Below are positions 9,111 to 16,966 of a stretch of DNA of 19,650 bases, in pieces. Position 1 is the stretch's first letter, and the number at the start of each line of letters is the position of its first letter. A program made the translations under genes and the position numbers. The notes beneath the pieces are model-generated. The model was not told the origin of the DNA, searched no databases, and saw only the letters and a list, made by a program, of their open reading frames with translations. Origin of the DNA: an uncultured Clostridia bacterium (GTDB taxonomy: Bacteria; Bacillota; Clostridia; TANB77; CAG-508); NCBI GenBank assembly GCA_947632525.1, contig CANRPQ010000015.1, positions 1-19,650 on the forward strand, in the 5' to 3' direction.

Positions 9111-11780
9111 TTACTTAACTCCCTTCATATATTCTTTTATAGTATCATAAATTCTTTCACAATTATTATAATCATCAAAAGAAAAAAAGTCATTTGCTCT
9201 ATCTATATATTCTTGTTCTGTTTTGCAATCATTTTCCATATAATCACATATTGTGTTTATCAAGTCTTCTTGATTTTTACATATAGGACCAAATCCCATT
9301 GTTTCATAATTAATTCCACCGTCTCCATATTGTGCTGGCAATTCATCCGGATGAAAATAAATAATAGGCTTTCTCATATATGAAAAATCATACTGGATTC
9401 CAGAATAATCTGTAACCATTAAACTAGATTCAGTTAATAATTGTTCATAACTAATTCCGTCCTGTACAGTCAATATTGTAACATTTTCATTTTTATCAAA
9501 GTCGCAAGCTTGTGCTGTAATTACTGGATGTAATAAAAATATTATTTTATAATTATACTTTTTAGCTGTATCCATTAATTTTTCATTGTTTATTATGTTA
9601 TTAAAAATGTTAAAATATTCAGAATGTTTAAATTCTTCTATGTATTCTCTAGTATTTCCCATTCTTGTATTTGTATTTGCAGCACTTTTTCTCCATGTAG
9701 GAGAAATTAATATTTGCCTTTTATCTTTGTTAATTAGTCCATCAAATCTTGCAAGTCCAACTAGCTTTAAGCTTTCTTTATTGTAATCATATATTGGATT
9801 ACTTAAGTTTTGTATTTCGTATTTCGATGCACATAAGTATAACTTCGTGTTATCTTCAATTCTATTTTGATGTTGGGCTATATCTTGCATTGTTAACCCA
9901 TGTTGTATACATATAATTTCTGCATTAAATAAATCTCTAAAATTCTCTCTGCTGTTTTTTCCAAAGCTACAAAAACTAGCTACATTTTTATGAGTTGCTA
10001 AAATTGCTTCTGCATATAATGAATATATTTTAAGTTTTATTGTTCCAAATACCAATAATTTTGCTTTTTCATCTTTTAGCCTTTTATAATCATTACTATC
10101 TCTATTAATAATATAATAATGCTCTATAGAGTCGTCTTGATTTGCAGCATACTTATATAAATATTCAGCATTATCTCCACCTTTATATATTTTATCGTAA
10201 TAAATCCATATTCTTTTATTCTTCATAACTGGGTGAACAATAAAATAAATGAATCTTAGTAAAAAGTTTTTTATTGTAAGTACTTTTTTATTGCTTTTTA
10301 TAAATCTAGCAATAAAATACAAAATTTCTTTTTTAAAACCGGAAAAAACTCTTTTCTTTTCTAATATAAATTCATTATAATTATGTGTTAGATAATACTT
10401 TTTGTTTAGTCTCCAGTAAGAATATTTTGAATTACTTAAGTGAGATTGTATTTTTATAAATTTTAAATGTAGCTTATATTCTTTTCCTTTATATTTAAAA
10501 TAAATACTAAACTTGTCTTTATTTTTAATATCTGTCAATTTTATAGAAACATTAAATGGAATTTTTTTTGACATAGTCATTCCAAAACATTTTAATAATG
10601 GATAACAATCTGTTTTTTTTGCTTCAATTTTTTTCTCTCTATATTTTACAAAAGTTTCTACATCATCACGATTCATAAAAGCTTGTACACTTATTGTGAA
10701 ATCTATTTCAAGATTATTATTTGATTTATTATAATTTATTGCATATATATTTGCAGATTCTTCTTCTATATTTCCTAAAATATGTTTTTTATCATTTTCC
10801 ACCATGTATATAGTTTGGTTTTCAATTTCTACATTGGTATTAATATTGTTTTTTTGTTTTTTTCTTAATATTAACTGATAATATAGCCATGTCGGAACAT
10901 TGTATTGTCTGTCTAATATTATATTATCTTCTATATATTGTAAAATATTTGTGGTACAGTCTATAAAACTAGCCGTCTCTTGCTTTGATAATGTAATTTT
11001 GTTTTTATCATTTATATTACATTTGTATTTTTGATATATAGAATATAACAATGCTGTCTGTATATAATTTGGTATTTCACCGTTATTTTTTTGTATATTC
11101 TCTAAAAATGGATTAATAAAATTATTTAATGAATTATTATACCATTCTATATCATATTGCTTTGAATCATGTATAATATTTTCATATCTGTTCTCATTAT
11201 GATATAATTTTGCAGATTTTAAATAATAATAATGTGGATATTTTAAAAATGCTTGTAGTAAAAACTTTAATTTTGCGTCTTCAAAATGTATTTTTTCGTC
11301 AAATTTAAATTCTTTTATTAAACTAGTTTCAAAAAAGTATGCTTCAAAAGAAAAGACAATCTTATCTGGAGTTGATTTTAAATCAATTTCTTTTTTCTCT
11401 GGGCATGATAAACAGTAATTGTTTTTATTATTGAATTGGCTAAGCGAATTTAATAATAGAATTTTTGATTTACTTTTATTAATAGCTTTTTTCACTAAAT
11501 TTATAGAATATTTGCCATAAAACATTCCGTCCTCTATAAATGTAATATAATTTCCCTTTGCTTTATTTAATCCAATATTATATGCTTCACTTTTATTACC
11601 TTTTACCTCTATGTAATGAATATTTTTATATTTTTCTATAGTATCTTTTTGTATTTTCTTTGAAAGATCTAGTAGTATAATTTCTATTTGATTTGAATAA
11701 TTAACTTTACTTATTTTTATAACTTCTTTTATATTTTCTGGATTTTTCATTAATATTACTATCGAAAATATATTCTTCAT
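9111..11780 (-). CDS. Glycosyltransferase family 2 / CDP-glycerol glycerophosphotransferase fusion protein
   Basis: This 889-residue protein is the first gene of the polymer operon. Residues 1 to about 215 look like a GT-A glycosyltransferase 2 domain. The opening strand, the ASP-type loop at YITFIEDGMF and the late FDEKIHFEDAKL motif (about 161-172) are recognisable, but the usual DxD is reduced to Glu-Asp-Gly, so activity is uncertain. A middle region (about 215-515) is less familiar. Residues 515-885 form a glycerophosphotransferase domain with CIQHGLTMQDIA (His627), SPTWRKS, LLHP (His751), and VTDYSGIQYDFSYM. Such fusions could add both a sugar and a polyol phosphate to one repeat unit. 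I set the start at the ATG at 11780 because AGAGGTG lies six bases before it. The GTG at 11789 is part of that ribosome binding site. Confidence 0.88.
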   Translation of the reverse strand: MKNIFSIVILMKNPENIKEVIKISKVNYSNQIEIILLDLSKKIQKDTIEKYKNIHYIEVKGNKSEAYNIGLNKAKGNYITFIEDGMFYGKYSINLVKKAINKSKSKILLLNSLSQFNNKNNYCLSCPEKKEIDLKSTPDKIVFSFEAYFFETSLIKEFKFDEKIHFEDAKLKFLLQAFLKYPHYYYLKSAKLYHNENRYENIIHDSKQYDIEWYNNSLNNFINPFLENIQKNNGEIPNYIQTALLYSIYQKYKCNINDKNKITLSKQETASFIDCTTNILQYIEDNIILDRQYNVPTWLYYQLILRKKQKNNINTNVEIENQTIYMVENDKKHILGNIEEESANIYAINYNKSNNNLEIDFTISVQAFMNRDDVETFVKYREKKIEAKKTDCYPLLKCFGMTMSKKIPFNVSIKLTDIKNKDKFSIYFKYKGKEYKLHLKFIKIQSHLSNSKYSYWRLNKKYYLTHNYNEFILEKKRVFSGFKKEILYFIARFIKSNKKVLTIKNFLLRFIYFIVHPVMKNKRIWIYYDKIYKGGDNAEYLYKYAANQDDSIEHYYIINRDSNDYKRLKDEKAKLLVFGTIKLKIYSLYAEAILATHKNVASFCSFGKNSRENFRDLFNAEIICIQHGLTMQDIAQHQNRIEDNTKLYLCASKYEIQNLSNPIYDYNKESLKLVGLARFDGLINKDKRQILISPTWRKSAANTNTRMGNTREYIEEFKHSEYFNIFNNIINNEKLMDTAKKYNYKIIFLLHPVITAQACDFDKNENVTILTVQDGISYEQLLTESSLMVTDYSGIQYDFSYMRKPIIYFHPDELPAQYGDGGINYETMGFGPICKNQEDLINTICDYMENDCKTEQEYIDRANDFFSFDDYNNCERIYDTIKEYMKGVK

Positions 11781-11831
11781 TAATTGCACCTCTTATTTTT
11801 ACAAATTATCCCTATTTATATTTTCTACCTC

Positions 11832-11860
11832 ATTATATTACTAGATTATATAAAAAGCAA
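11832..11860 (-). promoter_or_regulatory. Sigma-A-type promoter for the four-gene polymer operon
   Basis: On the minus strand TTGCTT (11860-11855) and TATAAT (11837-11832) are 17 bases apart, about 52 bases upstream of the first gene's ATG. The sequence around and between the boxes closely matches the promoter at 4536-4564. It begins 11 bases after the stop of the methyltransferase gene. Confidence 0.78.
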
Positions 11861-11870
11861 ATTTTTTCTA

Positions 11871-12800
11871 CTATTTTTTTAGTAATTTTGCAACAAAAAA
11901 ACCTTCCATGTTTTTTGATGGCAATATTTTCATTGTTTGCTTTGTATTTTCAGTTAAGCCATGCTCACTTTCTTTTAATTCTATTGTAATTGGTAATAAT
12001 TTTAATTCAAATTCTTTTATTGCCCACTCTATAATGTTTTCGTTTTCTTCTAAATTTAGAGTGCAAGTGGAATATACCATAATTCCATTTGGCTTCAATG
12101 AGTTATATGCACTTTTAAATAGCTTTTTTTGAATTTTTGCAAGTTCTGTTACTGTTTTTTTTGACCAATTACGATAAGTTTTAGCATCTGTGGCTAAAAA
12201 CCTACCTTCTCCACTGCATGGCGCATCTAATAAAACCTTATTGAATGTTTCTGGATATTTTGTTCCTATTCTTTCTCCAAAGTCATTATTTACTTCTACA
12301 ATGCTTGCTCCTTGACTTAAAACATTATATTTTAGCCTTTCACAACGTATTTTATCTAATTCATTTGCAAGTATTCTTCCTTCATTTTTCATAATTGCTG
12401 CCATTTGTGTAGTTTTACTACCTGGTGCAGCAGTTAAGTCTAATATTGTTTCCCCAGGTTTTGGATTTAATACAAGTGGTGGTACCATACTAGATAAACT
12501 TTGTAAATATATATACCCATTTTCAAAGATATCTAATTTTGAAATTTCTTTTTCATTTACGTTTTTCATTATTAAAGCATCTTGGTACCATGGAACTCTT
12601 TCGAATTTTATATTTCTTTCTCTAAAGTATTTCATCAGACTTTGAATATCATATTTTAAAGTATTTACTCTTAATGTAGTATATCTTTCTCCTGACATTC
12701 CTGATAAAATTCTATCTACTGTAAGTGGAGAAAATAATTTGTATAAATCATCTACAAATTCTTGTGGTAATTTTCTCTTTACATCTAGCGCTGATAACAT
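11871..12800 (-). CDS. RsmB/NOP (RsmF-like) rRNA cytosine-5 methyltransferase
   Basis: The 309-residue enzyme would use S-adenosylmethionine to methylate a cytosine C5 in RNA, most likely 16S rRNA. An N-terminal RNA-binding region includes the family stretch TTLRVNTLK. The Rossmann domain carries the SAM loop LDLTAAPGSKTTQ (about 120-132), the release cysteine in DAPCSGEGR (Cys195) and the nucleophile cysteine in STCT (Cys246). Both catalytic cysteines are present. The protein lacks the C-terminal RNA-binding extension of long RsmF proteins, which is normal for the short Bacillota form. I chose the ATG at 12800 because GGAG lies eight bases upstream. The GTG at 12809 overlaps that site. The gene follows mscL by about 29 bases and probably shares its transcript. 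Confidence 0.9.
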   Translation of the reverse strand: MLSALDVKRKLPQEFVDDLYKLFSPLTVDRILSGMSGERYTTLRVNTLKYDIQSLMKYFRERNIKFERVPWYQDALIMKNVNEKEISKLDIFENGYIYLQSLSSMVPPLVLNPKPGETILDLTAAPGSKTTQMAAIMKNEGRILANELDKIRCERLKYNVLSQGASIVEVNNDFGERIGTKYPETFNKVLLDAPCSGEGRFLATDAKTYRNWSKKTVTELAKIQKKLFKSAYNSLKPNGIMVYSTCTLNLEENENIIEWAIKEFELKLLPITIELKESEHGLTENTKQTMKILPSKNMEGFFVAKLLKK

Positions 12801-12829
12801 ATATTTCACTCCATTGTTCTATACATCAA

Positions 12830-13390
12830 TTATTTTTTTCCGTCAACTTTTTTAGCAACTGCTTTTTTAGGTTGCTTTTCTTTTAATAAATCCCTTATTT
12901 CTTCTAGTAACATTACTTCTTCGCTCTTTTTAGGTTCTTCTTCGGTTTTATCTTCTTCGTTTTCCTTATGTTTTAGTCTTTCAAATAGGCGTACTACTGT
13001 AAAGATACAAATAGCAATAATTAAAAAGTCAATAATAGATTGTATAAATAAGCCATATGCTACTTTTGCATTTCCAATTTGTAAGTTCAAGTTTGAGAAA
13101 TCTAGTCCACCTATAATTATTCCTATTAATGGAGTAATGATGTCATTTACTAGGCTTGTAACAATCTTTCCAAAAGCACCACCAACAATAACACCTACTG
13201 CCATGTCGACTACATTTCCTCTAGAAATAAACTTTTTAAATTCACTAGCTTCATTTTTAACTTTTTTCATATTTTCTTCTGCTACTTTATGTTGTTTACT
13301 TTTCTTTACATCTTCAGCTTTATTTTTTGCACTATTTAATACTTCTTTTTCTTCATTAGTTTTTACTTTCTTTGTTTCACCTTTTTTCAT
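12830..13390 (-). CDS. mscL: Large-conductance mechanosensitive channel MscL with N-terminal extension
   Basis: MscL forms a pentameric membrane pore that opens on hypo-osmotic shock. The family core begins at FKKFISRGNVVDMAVGVIVG (51-70). The first helix continues through GGAFGKIVTSLVNDIITPLIG, the second is at about 112-134, and the C-terminal bundle helix EEVMLLEEIRDLLKE (157-171) is clear. Typical MscL is about 130-150 residues and starts only a few residues before the FKKF stretch. This one is 186 residues, with about 45 extra charged residues, rich in Lys and Glu, in front. The ATG at 13390 has AAAGGAG at eight bases. The inner Met41 lacks comparable support, so the extension is probably translated. 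A strong promoter lies just upstream. Confidence 0.93.
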   Translation of the reverse strand: MKKGETKKVKTNEEKEVLNSAKNKAEDVKKSKQHKVAEENMKKVKNEASEFKKFISRGNVVDMAVGVIVGGAFGKIVTSLVNDIITPLIGIIIGGLDFSNLNLQIGNAKVAYGLFIQSIIDFLIIAICIFTVVRLFERLKHKENEEDKTEEEPKKSEEVMLLEEIRDLLKEKQPKKAVAKKVDGKK

Positions 13391-13423
13391 GATTTTGCTC
13401 CTTTTATTTTTATTTTCTTTTAA

Positions 13424-13452
13424 GTTATATCATATTTTAATTAATTTCTCAA
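13424..13452 (-). promoter_or_regulatory. Sigma-A-type promoter for mscL
   Basis: On the minus strand TTGAGA (13452-13447) and TATAAC (13429-13424) are separated by 17 bases, 34 bases upstream of the mscL ATG. It probably also serves the downstream methyltransferase gene. Confidence 0.72.
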
Positions 13453-13474
13453 TTATTTTGTCGTAATTAATAAT

Positions 13475-13544
13475 AAAATGTTGTATATATCTTTTTACGT
13501 AGTAGAGCGTCTAAAGTGTAATAAAAAAAAGATGTATATAACAT
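13475..13544. repeat. Structured inverted-repeat element, short copy
   Basis: The left arm (13475-13491) is identical to the left arm of the longer element at 13569-13683. The right arm (13531-13544) pairs with it using two G-T/G-U wobbles in place of Watson-Crick pairs. Inside, TAGA-GCG-TCTA (13503-13513) forms a small hairpin that matches a CGGA-GCG-TCCG hairpin in the longer copy. This copy lacks about 45 bases of the longer one. It lies between the end of the ycaO-like gene and the mscL promoter. I infer a MITE- or REP-like non-coding element; a terminator role is also possible. Confidence 0.7.
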
Positions 13545-13568
13545 CTTTATACACCTTTTATTTAAGAT

Positions 13569-13683
13569 AAAATGTTGTATATATCATTTTGTAGTGGAAC
13601 GAGGTATAGGGAATGCCTGAAAGGCAAGGGACCCTGTAGCGGAGCGTCCGAAGTGGAACGGAAAAAGATATATACAACATTTT
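13569..13683. repeat. Structured inverted-repeat element, long copy with GC-rich core
   Basis: Perfect 17-bp inverted repeats (13569-13585 and 13667-13683) enclose a core far more GC-rich than its surroundings. The core holds a TGCCT-GAA-AGGCA hairpin (13614-13626), bracketed by AGGG (13608-13611) and CCCT (13632-13635), and a CGGA-GCG-TCCG hairpin (13640-13650). An 11-base unit of the form G(T/A)AG(T/C)GGA(A/G)CG occurs three times, at about 13591, 13636 and 13650. No transposase is present. A small mobile element, REP-type repeat or structured RNA all fit. It could also stop ycaO-like transcripts. Confidence 0.75.
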
Positions 13684-13694
13684 TAATATATATT

Positions 13695-15512
13695 TTATAT
13701 CACTTTAGACAATACTTTTTGTGTATTTGTAGTAATCTGAAATAAATTGTTCAAATTCATTTGATTAATAATGTTATCCTTTTGAGCTTGTCTCAATTTT
13801 TTCATGAATGGCAAATAATAGCTGTCATCATTTTCTACATAGTCTTCCGCCTTAATTGGATAATGTTTTATTATTATCTTCTCTTGTTCTCTAAAGCTTT
13901 CATCTATTACATCTGCTATTTCTTTATCAAATAATAGATTAATGTAATCCATAGATTCTTCATGGTTATTTAATCTATTCATAGCACTAGTATAGAAATA
14001 TACTGACTTTAGTAGCATTGTTGTTAAGCTTTGTGGTGCTATATTCTGTGCTATAAATAAAATGTCTTCTAATATTTTTTCAGCTTTTTCATAGTCACCC
14101 TTCATTATATAACAAATAGCTAGAAAATATTTTAATCCATTACCAATATCCTCGCAAGGCATAAGGCTTGTATCCTTTATGTTCATAAACATATATAATG
14201 AATTATATCCAATCTCATAAATTTGTGTTTCTAACATTTCTATTACTTTATCAATATTTTTTAGATTGATTCTATTTAAATCCTTCAATATGTACTCCAA
14301 TTGTTCAAATGATTGAAACCTTCCTCCCATAGGTGCATGATTTACTTCTGTCATTCCTGGTATCATAATTCTACAACTTGGAAATCCTAAAGTTGATACA
14401 TCTCTAACTAATATATCATATCCTTCTTGTAAAATAGAGTTTATTAATTTGTTTAATATTTGTCTATTATTTAATTCTGAAACATCATCTGCTTCTACAA
14501 ATTTATATGACTTTTCTTTTGAAAATGATTGGTATGGAATAGTTGCAACATTAGAATCAATAAATTCTCTAATATTTTCTTCCTTATCAATCTCTTCATT
14601 TTTAAAATCAAACATACATCCTTGAGCATAATTAAAAATATCCATTCCTTGAGATGCTTCAGTAAAGCACCTCTCCATAGCAATTCCATAATCAGGATGT
14701 GCACCTAATTTAAATCCAAATCTTCCTGTATTTTTTTGAATCATTACTAATGCTGCTACTGGGTATTTGCCCCCAAATGAACAATCAAGTAATTTGCAAG
14801 TATAGTTTTTCTTTTTTCTTAGCATTTCTAGCATATTTTTTACTTTTGGAAATTTTTCAAGGTAAGAGTCTGGTATTTCTGGAAAAGATGCCCTTTTGAA
14901 AATTAATTGCATAGTTACATGTCTTTCTAATATTTCTGAAATTCCCTCTATCATTGCTTCTTCTAAGCTGTTTCCAGCGCACATACCGTTGGTTCCACAT
15001 AAGTGACATGAAAGTACATGTGGTACATACATTATTTTATTATCTCTTACACTGTAATGTGGCAAACATTTTATTTTTTCTTCACCAAGAACTTGTGTTA
15101 AAAATTCTTCTTTGTCTGTATACCCTTCTTTATTATTTTCAAAAATATTTTGAATAAAGCTATCATTTTGTTCTACTATTTCTTTAACAGTTAGTTCTTT
15201 TTCATCAGCAGAATACACAAAAGGAAACTCTTCAGTTTCTTTTTCTTGTCTAAATACCATAATGCCATTTTGATATCTTTCTAAGAATTCCGCATATCCA
15301 CTTGCTAAGGCAAAATCTTTCGTCATTCCTTTTCCATTTTGACCTATATTTGTTCCTTTAATACATACTCTTAGTGAATATGTACCAACTTTACTCTTTT
15401 TTGCCCAATTTTCTTCTATTTCTACTCCATTATCTTTTAGAATTTTCTTAATTCTTTTTACTGTTTTATCTGGTGTTGTTTCTTTATATCTTCTTTCCTG
15501 TAATTCACTCAT
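13695..15512 (-). CDS. YcaO-domain protein, standalone type with C-terminal helical repeats
   Basis: The 605-residue product has the YcaO ATP-binding core. Visible are the ASGYAEFLERYQNG helix (71-84), AGNSLEEAMIEGISEILERH (179-198) and the GAHPDYGIAMERCFTEASQG stretch (about 270-289). These Glu-rich helices bind ATP-Mg in YcaO enzymes, which activate backbone amides by phosphorylation. The C-terminal part (about 440-575) looks like TPR-type helices, as in the E. coli YcaO form, which is linked to RimO-dependent methylthiolation of ribosomal protein S12. No precursor peptide, E1-like partner or dehydrogenase gene is nearby, so azole peptide synthesis is not indicated. A C-H-L-C and a nearby Cys (169, 172, 178) lie just before the second ATP motif. 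I chose the ATG at 15512, which has AAAGGAAGAG four bases upstream. The frame is open to 15614, but no good site supports a longer protein. Confidence 0.85.
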   Translation of the reverse strand: MSELQERRYKETTPDKTVKRIKKILKDNGVEIEENWAKKSKVGTYSLRVCIKGTNIGQNGKGMTKDFALASGYAEFLERYQNGIMVFRQEKETEEFPFVYSADEKELTVKEIVEQNDSFIQNIFENNKEGYTDKEEFLTQVLGEEKIKCLPHYSVRDNKIMYVPHVLSCHLCGTNGMCAGNSLEEAMIEGISEILERHVTMQLIFKRASFPEIPDSYLEKFPKVKNMLEMLRKKKNYTCKLLDCSFGGKYPVAALVMIQKNTGRFGFKLGAHPDYGIAMERCFTEASQGMDIFNYAQGCMFDFKNEEIDKEENIREFIDSNVATIPYQSFSKEKSYKFVEADDVSELNNRQILNKLINSILQEGYDILVRDVSTLGFPSCRIMIPGMTEVNHAPMGGRFQSFEQLEYILKDLNRINLKNIDKVIEMLETQIYEIGYNSLYMFMNIKDTSLMPCEDIGNGLKYFLAICYIMKGDYEKAEKILEDILFIAQNIAPQSLTTMLLKSVYFYTSAMNRLNNHEESMDYINLLFDKEIADVIDESFREQEKIIIKHYPIKAEDYVENDDSYYLPFMKKLRQAQKDNIINQMNLNNLFQITTNTQKVLSKVI

Positions 15513-15594
15513 ATTACTCTTCCTTTCTTGTAACAATTTTCGACAAAATTCTATCATATTCTTCAATAAACTCCATACCGCTAATATATAAATA

Positions 15595-15618
15595 GAGCTT
15601 GTTAAATTAAACAAGCTC
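15595..15618 (-). terminator. Hairpin between the cohesin-like and ycaO-like genes; terminator or operator
   Basis: A perfect 9-bp stem GAGCTTGTT/AACAAGCTC (15595-15603 with 15610-15618) has a six-base loop. On the minus strand it lies 43 bases past the stop of the cohesin-like gene and is followed by a T/A-rich run, a moderate terminator. It also overlaps a possible TTGTTT and TATATA promoter pair for the ycaO-like gene, so an operator role cannot be excluded. Confidence 0.5.
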
Positions 15619-15660
15619 CTAAATCTATTTCATATATAATTTTACTATTTTCATATAACA

Positions 15661-16905
15661 TTATTTTCTATTCTTTTTATATTTTAAATACCAAAATACA
15701 GTTACACATACTATTACAATTATTACAATTACTACTATAATCCAAATTGCACCATTTGTTAAGTTTTCTTCCGGTTCATTTTCCTTTATTTCACTACTTA
15801 CTTTTTCTATTTCATATGCTTCTTCTAACTTTTTTTCTTGTTCTTTTTGTTCTTCCTCATATTTTATTTGTTCTTCTTCGTTTCTCCTATGCACATTTAT
15901 TTGAAATTTTTTTTCACTAAATCCGTTTTCAGCTGTTACTATAATTGTAATCGCATTATCTCCTTCATTTAAATTGTCATTTCCTAATATTTGTACTTTT
16001 GCATTTTCATTTTCAGGTATTGCAAGAATATTTAATTTTTCTGTATCTTTTGATACTTCCGTACTATAATTTGTTTCATCAACGTTAAAAGGTGGATTTA
16101 ATAACGCATTTTCAATAGCTAATATTTCTAAATTTGTATTTGCCAATTCTAAATTAGCAGTTTTTGTAACTTTAATGTTGTATGTCTTTTTATTTTTATT
16201 ATCTTCTGATGTTACTAATATTTTAATATTATTTAATCCTTCTTTTAAATTTTTGTTACCTGTAACATCTATTTTAGCGTTTGAATTTTCGCCTATTGCT
16301 ATAACTTCTATATCTTTTACTGTATTAGGAACTGTCAGATAATATTCATAAACATTATTATCAAAAAGTGGTGTTATTCCTGCTACATCTAGTCTTAATA
16401 CTTGTAAATTTGCATTTGATTCTTTTGTATCAGTTCCACTTTCTTCTTCATCTTTCGAATTTGTATCTTCTTTGCCAATTTTTACTTGTTTTTCTTTGAA
16501 ATCTATTTGAATCATCTGTGCTGATTCATTATAGAAGTTACCATTTAAGCTAAAAGTAGATAGGCCATTATCCTTTGCTTTAAATTTAAATTTTACAATT
16601 TCACCTTTTTTAGGTGATTTACCTCCACTTTTGTCATACCATACATATACAATGTTATTGTTTTCTACCTTTGTGTTCTCTATTTTTGATACATAATCCC
16701 ATTTATCATTATCAAAGTAAAGAGAAAAGTCAAGTGCTGCAGTAGTAGCATCTTTCAAGTTTACTGTTATTTCTATTTCGTCTCCTTTTTCTACAACATC
16801 ATAATTACTTTCTATATAAACAGTTCCAGTTTCCTTCGCATAACTACTTGTGGCAAACAAACAATTTATTATTAAGATAAATAAAATTAATATTTTCTTT
16901 TTCAT
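15661..16905 (-). CDS. Membrane-anchored surface protein with cohesin-like and cadherin-like domains
   Basis: The 414-residue product has a clear signal peptide, with cleavage likely after Ala23 in SSYA. A cohesin-like beta sandwich follows (about 28-143), with an early EKGDEIEITVNL strand, a hydrophobic FSLYFDNDKWDYVS strand and a late EIVKFKFKAKDNGLSTFSL segment. Two cadherin-like beta-sandwich domains (PF12733 type) occupy about 166-247 and 256-339; each ends with a KKTYNIKV or KKFQINVH strand. A Glu/Lys-rich stalk (340-384), a membrane helix (about 386-405) and a basic tail complete it. The cohesin-like domain would thus face outward on a stalk. The upstream gene encodes a dockerin protein, so binding of that enzyme is a natural inference. 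I chose the ATG at 16905; AGGAGA lies 12 bases before it. The longer frame from 16977 starts with TTG inside the previous gene. Confidence 0.82.
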   Translation of the reverse strand: MKKKILILFILIINCLFATSSYAKETGTVYIESNYDVVEKGDEIEITVNLKDATTAALDFSLYFDNDKWDYVSKIENTKVENNNIVYVWYDKSGGKSPKKGEIVKFKFKAKDNGLSTFSLNGNFYNESAQMIQIDFKEKQVKIGKEDTNSKDEEESGTDTKESNANLQVLRLDVAGITPLFDNNVYEYYLTVPNTVKDIEVIAIGENSNAKIDVTGNKNLKEGLNNIKILVTSEDNKNKKTYNIKVTKTANLELANTNLEILAIENALLNPPFNVDETNYSTEVSKDTEKLNILAIPENENAKVQILGNDNLNEGDNAITIIVTAENGFSEKKFQINVHRRNEEEQIKYEEEQKEQEKKLEEAYEIEKVSSEIKENEPEENLTNGAIWIIVVIVIIVIVCVTVFWYLKYKKNRK

Positions 16906-16966
16906 TTTGCTAAAGGTTCTCCTTTCACTTATTACATTCCATGTTAATCTTAATTTTTTTAACCTC

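Noticed and set aside
13572..13769. Plus-strand open frame of about 65 codons running through the long repeat element
   Set aside because: It has no ribosome binding site, starts inside the inverted-repeat arm and ends antisense to the ycaO-like gene. Such frames arise readily from intergenic repeats.
15513..15614. Longer N-terminus for the YcaO-like protein with a hydrophobic start
   Set aside because: The extra 34 residues overlap the hairpin at 15595-15618 and lack a ribosome binding site, whereas the ATG at 15512 has a strong one.
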